DNA of 64,000 bases from CAYNLK01 sp964398055 (GTDB taxonomy: Bacteria; Chloroflexota; Anaerolineae; 4572-78; J111): positions 1-64,000 of the forward strand of contig CAYNLK010000010.1 in NCBI GenBank assembly GCA_964398055.1, in the 5' to 3' direction. The translations under genes and the position numbers were made by a program. A model generated the notes under the pieces. The model was given only the letters and a program-made list of their open reading frames with translations, did not search any database and was not told the origin of the DNA. Each line of letters begins with the position of its first letter. The first letter of the stretch is position 1. Shown one piece after another: positions 7,927 to 14,816 of this stretch.

Positions 7927-9423
7927 TTAACCTGCCGGGAGATGACTCTCAATTTTACTTTTGTGGGTATTGGCGTTGTATTGGACCAATTTGTGGCCGT
8001 AGCGATCACGCAGTCGCCGCAAGGGGCCGACCTGCTCCACCAGCCGCGCTCCGGCCTGCTTCAGGAATCCCTCCCAATAAAAGCCAAAACGCTGATTGAG
8101 CCAGCGCCAGCGCAGAAGGGCATAGTACGGCCCCAATAGCCAATGGCCCTGACTGCGGCCAACGTAGAGGATATCGCTGATGTCGCACATGGCTTTGGCC
8201 TGCGCTTCGCTGATCCAGGGGGTGTTGCCCCGGTTCAGGTCGAACTCGGCCCAACCCTCCTGACTGGCGGGCGGAACGTAGCCGCGGGCCAGGGCGTCGG
8301 GCCACAGCGGCGTGCCAGGATAGGGCATGTAGATGGCAATGGAGCAACGGGCGTTCGGGTTGAGCCGGCACAGACGATCGATCAGCTCAATGGTGATCTG
8401 CCGTTCCGCCTCATCCTCTTCCGGCAGGCCAAAAATAAAGCTCAAATTGGCCTCGATATGGGGGGCGTACTCGGCCAGGTTGCCCACCCCCCACTCGATC
8501 ATCTCGGCCTGCTGGTCTTTGTTGATCGAGTCGAGCACTTTCTGGCTACCGCTTTCGGCCCCAATGTTGACCCACTGGCAGCCGGTCCGGTTCATCCACT
8601 GCACAAAATCCGGTTTGAGCAGTTGCACCCGCACCTGGCCGCTCCAGGGCATGTTGACCTTTTCGACCAGCCGCTTCATTGGACGGGGCCGGCCAAAGAG
8701 GTAATCGTCGGCGTAATCGACGGCATTGACGCGGTGGACCTGCTTGAGCCAGTCGATTTGGTTGAGGATGAAGTCATCGCTGTGCTGCCGCCAGCTCCGC
8801 TTCATGACCACTTCATTGTAACAGAAGCCGCAGCGAAAGGGACAGCCACGACTGATGTAAACCGGCATCGCCCGCTCGTACGGCCCGGATTGCAACAGAT
8901 AGGCCTCCATCTCCGGCAGCAGTTCCCAGCGAGGGTAGAAATCATCCAGGTTTTGGATAAAAGGCCGCTCCGGATTGACCACCACCCGGCCGGCTCCGTC
9001 TTTCCAGGCCAGGCCAAAGACCTTACCCCAATCCCGGCCATTCTGGAGTTGATAGGTAAATTCCTGGGCGGTCACTTCGCCCTCATTGATCACCACAAAA
9101 TCGACCCAGGCTTCGCCCAATACCTCGGCCGGCATGATGGTGGCATGAACGCCCCCCCAGACGGTAGGGATGCCCAGGTCATGCACCCGCCGGGTCGCCG
9201 CGATGGTGGGCCGGAGCTGCGGGCCGGTGATGGTGCTGAAGCCAACCCAAAGCGGCCTGGCCTGTTCGACCCGGCGCACAAATTCGTCAAGACCGGTCGC
9301 CGTCTGGTGCCACAGCTCCACTTGGTAACCCTGCTGCAACAAGGCATCGGCCACGTACATAATGCCAAAGGGCGGGTACATGTCCCGCTCGTTGCGGAAA
9401 TTGACTAAAAAAACATCGGTCAT
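7927..9423 (-). CDS. B12-binding-domain radical SAM protein
   Basis: 498 residues. The N-terminal cobalamin-binding-like domain (1-150; PPFGIMYVADALLQQGYQVELW, WGGVHATIMPAEVL) is followed by a radical SAM barrel with the [4Fe-4S] motif Cys194-x3-Cys198-x2-Cys201 (SRGCPFRCGFCYN) and GAESGS downstream, then a C-terminal extension. This BchE-like class does methyl transfers, cyclisations and other radical chemistry on lipids, tetrapyrroles, peptides and sugars. Its substrate here is not evident; clustering with a SUMF1-like gene and a RiPP-like microgene makes a maturation enzyme possible. ATG at 9423 follows a G-rich ribosome site; an upstream TTG lies in heptamer repeat DNA and is rejected. 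Confidence 0.9.
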   Translation of the reverse strand: MTDVFLVNFRNERDMYPPFGIMYVADALLQQGYQVELWHQTATGLDEFVRRVEQARPLWVGFSTITGPQLRPTIAATRRVHDLGIPTVWGGVHATIMPAEVLGEAWVDFVVINEGEVTAQEFTYQLQNGRDWGKVFGLAWKDGAGRVVVNPERPFIQNLDDFYPRWELLPEMEAYLLQSGPYERAMPVYISRGCPFRCGFCYNEVVMKRSWRQHSDDFILNQIDWLKQVHRVNAVDYADDYLFGRPRPMKRLVEKVNMPWSGQVRVQLLKPDFVQWMNRTGCQWVNIGAESGSQKVLDSINKDQQAEMIEWGVGNLAEYAPHIEANLSFIFGLPEEDEAERQITIELIDRLCRLNPNARCSIAIYMPYPGTPLWPDALARGYVPPASQEGWAEFDLNRGNTPWISEAQAKAMCDISDILYVGRSQGHWLLGPYYALLRWRWLNQRFGFYWEGFLKQAGARLVEQVGPLRRLRDRYGHKLVQYNANTHKSKIESHLPAG

Positions 9424-9442
9424 AACGACAATCCCCCCGAGT

Positions 9443-9569
9443 TCAATTAGCAATTAGCAATTAGCAATTAGCAATTAGCAATTAGCAATTAACAATTATC
9501 AACTGTTCATTGCTCATTGCTCATTGTTCATTGCTCATTATTCATTACTCATTGTTCATTGCTCATTGA
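9443..9569. repeat. Degenerate heptamer tandem repeats (CAATTAG then CTCATTG types)
   Basis: About seven CAATTAG-like units are followed by about nine (C/T)TCATTG-like units, two sequence families joined end to end over 127 bp. The final units provide the last residues (INEQ) and the stop codon of the SUMF1-like gene (9556). Confidence 0.95.
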
Positions 9570-10416
9570 TGATGACTCTAAAACCGGTGCCTTGCGCCCG
9601 ATAGTCTACACTGGGAATGGTAATGCTACAAGCACTGCGGCAGTTACAGGCGGTGTGGTGAGGACTGTAGCCCCACGACCCACCTTTGACCACGTGAAAA
9701 TGGGGAACAGTTTTATTATACAGGCTGAGCGTCCACTCCCAAACGTTGCCGGCCAGATCATAAACGCCATAGGGTGACACATTCTGCGGAATCGCCCCAA
9801 CCGGTAGCGGCGCGCCTAGCCGCCAATACCAGCCACTGCGGGCCAACTCTGATCGCGGCCGGACAAACAGGTTGTAAATGTAGTAAGTCAATCCCAAGGT
9901 ATGGGTTGCTTTCAGGTGAGCCAGCTCCGGCCGGGGCAGTTCTTCCCCCCAGGGATAGGTCCGGCCGGCGGGGCCGCGGGCCGCCTTTTCCCACTGAAAC
10001 TCGGTGGGGAGGGTGCAGGCCAGGCCCAATTCGGTGGACAACCAGTCGCAGTAGGCCAGGGCATCGGCCAGGCTAACATCGACGATAGGATAATTAGCCA
10101 TTTGCGCCGGATAGTCAGGCACAACAGCGAACCTGCGCCGCCAGCCCCGCCAGCCAGGTCGAATCGCCCACCAGTTGCCTGGCCAGGTGTAACCGGTAGC
10201 ATCCAAAAAGGTTTTCCACTCGACGTAAGTGACCGGATAACGGCCGATCCAAAATTCGTTCAGGGTTAGCTCCTGGCGCGGTCGAGCGGATGGGGCCAGC
10301 TCCAGGCGCTCGTAGGTCACTTCCGGACCATAAATGAAAGGTCCCTCCGGCACGTGGACGAAGGACAGCGCAGTTTTGAGTTGTGAGTTTTGAGTTATGA
10401 GTTCAGGCCCAGTCAA
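9556..10416 (-). CDS. SUMF1/formylglycine-generating-enzyme-like protein
   Basis: 286 residues of the FGE-sulfatase/SUMF1 fold. In order: FVHVPEGPFIYGP, NEFWIGRYPVTYVEWKTFL, YPIVDVSLADALAYCDWL, TLPTEFQWEKAARG, YPWGEE, VYDLAGNVWEWT, VKGGSWGYSP and GFRVI. The family includes FGE, EgtB-like enzymes and DGR or surface proteins. The FGE active-site CxxxxCxRYR is not evident; the equivalent stretch reads TACNCRSACS, so formylglycine activity is doubtful. No ATG is found; a TTG at 10416 is the furthest start, with the first ~15 residues in heptamer repeat DNA. The gene follows the flippase by 15 bp, and both ends have been reshaped by repeats. Confidence 0.8.
   Translation of the reverse strand: MTGPELITQNSQLKTALSFVHVPEGPFIYGPEVTYERLELAPSARPRQELTLNEFWIGRYPVTYVEWKTFLDATGYTWPGNWWAIRPGWRGWRRRFAVVPDYPAQMANYPIVDVSLADALAYCDWLSTELGLACTLPTEFQWEKAARGPAGRTYPWGEELPRPELAHLKATHTLGLTYYIYNLFVRPRSELARSGWYWRLGAPLPVGAIPQNVSPYGVYDLAGNVWEWTLSLYNKTVPHFHVVKGGSWGYSPHHTACNCRSACSITIPSVDYRAQGTGFRVIINEQ
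10372..10405. repeat. Degenerate heptamer tandem repeat (GTTTTGA type)
   Basis: GTTTTGA/GTTGTGA/GTTTTGA/GTTATGA units at the 5' end of the SUMF1-like frame, translated as Gln/Asn/Ser/Leu-rich residues. Confidence 0.9.
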
Positions 10417-10431
10417 CCAATACCCAACTTC

Positions 10432-11745
10432 TCAACCAGTGCTGACAATCGCCAGCAGTATAGCGACACCAACTACACTGCTACCCCCCAGCATCGACCA
10501 GGGTAACTGCAAATCACGGTGCAGCAGTAAATTCAAGCTGATGACACTGGCGGCGGTAGACCAGACCAGGGCCACGGCCGCGCCGGCAGCGCCGTAACCG
10601 GGGGCCAACCAAGCGGCCATCGCCGCAAAAACCAGCAGTCCCAACCCTGACGCCCCAAATTTCACCCGCCCCTGCCCAACGACCGTGGCCAGCACGTTGC
10701 TGGCCCAGAGCAACGCCGCCAGCGGAAAGGCCAGGCTGATCCACTTGAGAGCAGCCGCGGCCGGGCCAAAATCGACCCCAAAGAGGAACGGTACGCCCCA
10801 ATCGGCGACCAACCAGACGATCACAATCCCCAACCAACCGGCCAGCCAGCCATAGCGGATAAATTGCCCCAGCCATAACCGGAGTTGATCTGCTTGACCC
10901 TGGCTTCTGAAACTACTCAAGGTCGGAATAAGACTCTGGGCAAACTGGCTCAGGGTCACGTAGACCAGCATAAACAACCCCAGGGCCAGATTGAAATAGC
11001 CGGTTTCAGCCGGCCGGCCGGCAAAAATCTCCACCAGCACCGGGCCGGAACGATATAGGGCTACGGCTGCCAGATTGGCTAAAAAGAAGCCGACCCCGAA
11101 TTTCAAAAACGGCCGCAAATAATCCCATTTCAGGCGCAGCTCGGCCGCTTGCCAATGGTCACGCACCCACCACCAGCCCAGGCCGCAAAAAATAAGCTCC
11201 ATCAGCAAGATGGCCAGCAGGGCGCCGGTCAATCCCCACCGGGGTAATAGGAGCAGCAGCAAGAACAGCAGCGCCCATTGACGCCAGGCCTGCTCGGCCA
11301 TCCAAGTCCCTACACGGTTGAGGCCCAACGCAAATTGAAACGGCACCCAGGCGATAACGTGCCAGGTTACGCCCAGACCGGTTAACAAAGCCCACTCCAG
11401 ACGCATCCAATCACCCAAGAGCAAGGCTGCGGTGGCCGTAACCAGGCCAGCCAACAAGCCGACGACCCCTTTAAGGGCCAGCGTCCGCATGTAGAGCCGG
11501 CTGGCCTCTGCCGCAGTCAGCCCTGGCACAAAGCGCCCCATCACGTCGAGCGTGCCAAAATCGCCCAGAATCTGGCCTAAATAGGCCAGTGACAGCGCAA
11601 AAGCAAAGCGGCCGTAATCCTCGGCCCCAAACAGACGGGGCACCAGGACCACCGTGACCACCAACCCCGCTACCTGCACCACCTTGTGCAGCGATACGGC
11701 CGATAGGCTGCGCCAGGGGGAGGCAGTCACTTTTTCCACATTCAT
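10432..11745 (-). CDS. Polysaccharide flippase (Wzx/MATE-like)
   Basis: 437 residues, about 12-14 hydrophobic helices, with the oligosaccharide flippase pattern: an N-terminal segment SLHKVVQVAGLVVTVVLVPRLFGAEDYGRFAFALSL, where FGxxxYGxFAFA is diagnostic for polysaccharide_synt proteins. It should move lipid-linked oligosaccharide across the membrane. ATG at 11745 is chosen because the open frame upstream would run through the stop of the PIN gene. It is downstream of the toxin-antitoxin pair and upstream of the SUMF1-like gene, and with the GT2, GT-C and DUF5693 genes it indicates a surface glycan pathway. Confidence 0.85.
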   Translation of the reverse strand: MNVEKVTASPWRSLSAVSLHKVVQVAGLVVTVVLVPRLFGAEDYGRFAFALSLAYLGQILGDFGTLDVMGRFVPGLTAAEASRLYMRTLALKGVVGLLAGLVTATAALLLGDWMRLEWALLTGLGVTWHVIAWVPFQFALGLNRVGTWMAEQAWRQWALLFLLLLLLPRWGLTGALLAILLMELIFCGLGWWWVRDHWQAAELRLKWDYLRPFLKFGVGFFLANLAAVALYRSGPVLVEIFAGRPAETGYFNLALGLFMLVYVTLSQFAQSLIPTLSSFRSQGQADQLRLWLGQFIRYGWLAGWLGIVIVWLVADWGVPFLFGVDFGPAAAALKWISLAFPLAALLWASNVLATVVGQGRVKFGASGLGLLVFAAMAAWLAPGYGAAGAAVALVWSTAASVISLNLLLHRDLQLPWSMLGGSSVVGVAILLAIVSTG

Positions 11746-11759
11746 TTTCACCAAAAAGT

Positions 11760-12239
11760 CTATAGACCGATCAGTGAATGCAGGTGACTCAGGGTCTGAG
11801 CTGGAGTCCACACGGTTATCGTACCATTCAGCCGGGTCAACTGCTGCTGATCGAGGGTTACCAGGATCGTATTATAGCGCCTGGCCACCGCGGCATAGAC
11901 CGCATCGGCGCCCCGCAAGCGGTGTTGAGCCGCCAGACGAGCGGCTTCATCGGCCAACAGATCGTCCAGAGATACCCAAACCTGGCCCGGTAGAAGACGC
12001 ACTGCTTGAGCTAAAGCTATCCCCTCAGTCGAATTGTCAAATACGCGGGCTACAACGGCAGCTAGCTCCACTATTAACAGGATAGGAGAAAAGACGAGCT
12101 GGAGGGGTAACGGCCTCTCGGTTGGCACATCGGCAGCTGCAGGGTTAAATAGCCACTCCAGCAAAGCCTGACTATCTACGGAACCGCTCTCCCTGGAATT
12201 GAGGGCGTTGATATGCACACTGGCATCAATGGTGAACAT
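11760..12239 (-). CDS. PIN-domain protein, probable VapC-type toxin
   Basis: 159 residues. PIN-domain acidic residues are seen at the N-terminal strand (MFTIDASVHINAL), in the middle helix (LIVELAAVVAR) and in RGADAVYAAVARRYNTILVTLDQQ, where D and D complete the metal site. VapC toxins are Mg-dependent RNases acting on tRNA or rRNA. The preceding gene, seven bases upstream, is a Phd/YefM-like antitoxin, so a type II module is the best reading. It sits inside the glycan gene cluster in the same orientation, which suggests later insertion. Confidence 0.85.
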   Translation of the reverse strand: MFTIDASVHINALNSRESGSVDSQALLEWLFNPAAADVPTERPLPLQLVFSPILLIVELAAVVARVFDNSTEGIALAQAVRLLPGQVWVSLDDLLADEAARLAAQHRLRGADAVYAAVARRYNTILVTLDQQQLTRLNGTITVWTPAQTLSHLHSLIGL

Positions 12240-12246
12240 TGGCGGT

Positions 12247-12528
12247 TCAGTCGCGACGAATATCGTTCAAGGTAGATTGGGTAGGCACATCAGCGGGCCA
12301 ATTCTGCTGTAAGGTCTGGCTCAAACGAGCATAGGTTTCCCAATTGCTACCAACGGCTTTCTTACCAGCCTGGACCATAGCAGCCTCAATCTCTTCTGAC
12401 GAGACCGGCAGTAACAAAGCCACCGGGTGTCCCTGATGAGTAATAATATATTCTGTTTTTTCCTCACGCACCTGGCGTAATACTTCAGTGGTCCGCTGAC
12501 GTAATTCCCGCACGCCGATCAGAGGCAT
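12247..12528 (-). CDS. Phd/YefM-type antitoxin
   Basis: 93 residues. The N-terminal MPLIGVRELRQRTTEVLRQVREEKTEYIITHQGHPVALLLP is the Phd/YefM DNA-binding fold (V-x-E-L-R...V...I-T-x-x-G-x-P-V-A-x-L). The C-terminal half would wrap the PIN toxin encoded next. ATG at 12528 has a clear GGAGG ribosome site; the frame is open upstream but without one. By analogy the antitoxin and complex should autoregulate the operon from the ~90-bp AT-rich gap to the DUF5693-like gene. Confidence 0.85.
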   Translation of the reverse strand: MPLIGVRELRQRTTEVLRQVREEKTEYIITHQGHPVALLLPVSSEEIEAAMVQAGKKAVGSNWETYARLSQTLQQNWPADVPTQSTLNDIRRD

Positions 12529-12620
12529 TCGCCACCTCCTGCCCAGTTGTCGATCAAATGTAGGCACAAATGTTTATCATTTATGAAACAATTGTATCTA
12601 TGAAAACAGTGATTGGCAAG

Positions 12621-14717
12621 TTAACCTGAACGAAGACCCTTTGAACGCCCCAAAATCGAATAAGCCAGCCAGATCAAACCGGCTATGAAAAGCCCAATGA
12701 ACCAACCTTTAGTTCGCCCTTCAGCCGTTTTGAGGATGGGCCGCTGGCCATTTCTAAAGCCGGTCAGGGTCGCTACCTGGCCCACGGCCACAGCCGTCAG
12801 GGCGGCGGCAGCCAGATCGTCCTGGCGATGACGCTTCAATAGAACAGCAACCAGCGCGCCCAGCGGCGCCAGCAGCGTCCATTTGCGTAATGGCCGGGCC
12901 GAGAGCGCCATTTTCAGGTCACCCACCAGACGCTGAAAGGCCGAGAGATGATGGGTGTGGGCGTGTCGATGTTCGCGATCAAGCCAGGCCAACAGATCCC
13001 GATTTAAGTTCTTGAAAAACAGCAGGCCGAGGCTTACCAGAGATAACCAGCGCCAGAGTTTGAAGGATGAAGGATGAAGGAGGAAGGATGAATTGGGAAG
13101 TGGGAGGGGGGATATGGGATATGGGGTATGTAATTTGTAATTTGTAATTTGTAATTTGCTAAGCCCGCTGAAAACAGCCAGACCGACGGGAATTAGCCAA
13201 TCCAGGTTATAACCGCGGTACTCCTCGATGCCCAGCAGGTAGTCGTTTTCGGTCGTTATGGCCGTCAGGGCGGTGGCGCCGGCAACGGCGACAGCCAAAT
13301 TGTGGACCAGAGCCGCCGCCGGGCCGGCTCCGTTGGCCGCCACAGCCGCCACCGGATAGAGAACGGCCGCAGCCAGGGATAAACCCTTGGGTGCATAAGC
13401 CGTAATCACAGTCCGGTCGGGCGGATGGTGATGATGGTCGTGATTATGATGGTGGTCGTCGTGATGATGGTCCTGGTCGTGGTGATGGTGATGGCTATGG
13501 GCATGATGATGCAGGTGGGGCTGGTTGTGGTTTGATTTCTCCACCAATGGCAGGCCGGCCAAGGCCAGCGAGGCCGCGCCAATCGCCGCCATTTTGAGCG
13601 AATCACCCACGGGCAGCAGATCGGCGGCCAAGCCGGCTGCCCCGGTGATGCTCAAACCGGCCCAGCTCAGACGGAGGTGGTCCCGTTGGAGTTGATAGGG
13701 GCTGAGATCGATGGCTCCGGCGTGACCATCGTGCCACAACCCCATGTGCTGCAATGCCCTGCCCAGCTCCTCCACGTAAGCCAACGACTCCAGGGGATCG
13801 GCGGCATGCAGAATTCTGAAAAAGCGCACCGAGCACAGCCGCACCCCGGCCTCGACCGCCAGGTTAGCCCAGCGATAAGAGATGGTGAACCAATCCTCTG
13901 CCAGCAGCTCGTCAGGCTCAAACTCGTGGGCCAGAGTGACCAGGCCGTCAGCCGCCAGATGCTTGACCAGGAACCAATCGCCCTTTTGATGGCGACTTTC
14001 CCGAAAATAGGCGTAGGTCAGCCGGTTGCGCCGCATAGCCTCGACCGTGGCCTGGATGTTGAATTCGTGGCCGGGGATGAGCCGGCCTTGAAAGGCGATC
14101 AATCTGGCCCCCAGGCTGGCGGCCTGATCCAGAGTGCGCTCGATCATGGCCGGCTGGACCCAACTATAGCCAATCGGGCGAGGCACCGGCTGCAGACCGG
14201 CCTGCCGGGCCAGCTCGGCGTGGGCCGGGTTGAACCCAAGTCCGACCTCGGCCACGGTGGGCAAATCACCACTGAAAGAGATAAGCCGATCCTGGGCCGG
14301 GGTTAAGGTAACGCCCAGATGGGGCAGCCGGGCTTGCAGTTCAGCGGCAACCAGGTCGGCCATTTGGCTCTCTCTGGCCAGCAAATAGACCCGCTCGGCC
14401 GCGGGTCCCTGGCTGACCACCAGCTCACCCCTTTGCAGCAAGCGGTTCAAGGTCAGTTCGGGGATGGACAGGTGCGTGGCCCCCTTTTCGCGATACCGGC
14501 GTAGTAAAGCGACCAGGGCAGCGTCGCTGCTTAGTGAGCCGTCGGCCTCATCGACCGCGATCATTCGGGTGGCCACGGCCTGGACGTCATCCCAATCCAG
14601 CATTATGGCGGTATGCAGATTGACTTCAGCCCACTGCCAGCGATCGAGCCAGGCGCCGGCCGAGGCAACTGCCCCGGCTGCCATCAGACTATAGGAAATG
14701 AGACGATGTGGTTTCAA
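12621..14717 (-). CDS. DUF5693-like multipass membrane protein with His-rich loop
   Basis: 698 residues. One N-terminal helix (about 5-25) anchors an extracytoplasmic domain (30-360; LDWDDVQAV, GATHLSIPELTLNRLLQRG, SFSGDLPTVAEVGLGF, RLIAFQGRLIPGHEFNIQATVEAM) that I match to DUF5693. Several membrane helices follow. A loop at about 397-431 has 21 His in 34 residues with interspersed Asp, a likely Zn/Ni/Co-binding stretch. A second loop at about 520-552 is translated heptamer repeat DNA (13061-13158). DUF5693 proteins occur near cell-wall polysaccharide genes; their activity is unknown. Start: TTG at 14717 with GAGG upstream; the first ATG is 14684. Confidence 0.7.
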   Translation of the reverse strand: MKPHRLISYSLMAAGAVASAGAWLDRWQWAEVNLHTAIMLDWDDVQAVATRMIAVDEADGSLSSDAALVALLRRYREKGATHLSIPELTLNRLLQRGELVVSQGPAAERVYLLARESQMADLVAAELQARLPHLGVTLTPAQDRLISFSGDLPTVAEVGLGFNPAHAELARQAGLQPVPRPIGYSWVQPAMIERTLDQAASLGARLIAFQGRLIPGHEFNIQATVEAMRRNRLTYAYFRESRHQKGDWFLVKHLAADGLVTLAHEFEPDELLAEDWFTISYRWANLAVEAGVRLCSVRFFRILHAADPLESLAYVEELGRALQHMGLWHDGHAGAIDLSPYQLQRDHLRLSWAGLSITGAAGLAADLLPVGDSLKMAAIGAASLALAGLPLVEKSNHNQPHLHHHAHSHHHHHDQDHHHDDHHHNHDHHHHPPDRTVITAYAPKGLSLAAAVLYPVAAVAANGAGPAAALVHNLAVAVAGATALTAITTENDYLLGIEEYRGYNLDWLIPVGLAVFSGLSKLQITNYKLHTPYPISPLPLPNSSFLLHPSSFKLWRWLSLVSLGLLFFKNLNRDLLAWLDREHRHAHTHHLSAFQRLVGDLKMALSARPLRKWTLLAPLGALVAVLLKRHRQDDLAAAALTAVAVGQVATLTGFRNGQRPILKTAEGRTKGWFIGLFIAGLIWLAYSILGRSKGLRSG
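13061..13158. repeat. Heptamer tandem repeats inside a coding region
   Basis: AAGGATG units (x4, degenerate), then GATATGG units, then four TAATTTG units. They lie in-frame within the DUF5693-like gene and add about 33 residues (KLQITNYKLHTPYPISPL... on the protein) between membrane helices. Confidence 0.9.
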
Positions 14718-14730
14718 TGGCTGGATACCT

Positions 14731-14816
14731 CGTTAGTTGGTTAGCTGGTTGGTTGGTCACAAACGCCAATCTCTAATCTCCAATCCCTGATCTCCAATCC
14801 TTAATCTCCAATCTCC
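14731..14816. repeat. Heptamer-type repeats (GGTTAG(C/T) and AATCTCC types)
   Basis: 14731-14756 carries GTTAGTTGGTTAGCTGGTTGG. 14767-14816 carries AATCTCC/AATCCCT/GATCTCC/AATCCTT/AATCTCC/AATCTCC. The stop codon of the following membrane glycosyltransferase gene (14801-14803) is inside the second block. Confidence 0.85.

Noticed and set aside
8143..9408. Long plus-strand reading frame (421 codons)
   Set aside because: It is antisense to the radical SAM gene, whose FeS motif and B12-like domain are clear; the opposite frame is kept open by GC-rich codon bias.
9443..9569. Heptamer array considered as an origin iteron cluster
   Set aside because: Unit is AT-rich and 7 bp, but no DnaA boxes or replication gene is near, and similar arrays with other units occur at six more loci.
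9556..10416. SUMF1-like gene as a true formylglycine-generating enzyme
   Set aside because: The catalytic CxxxxCxRYR pattern is not evident and no sulfatase gene is in the window.
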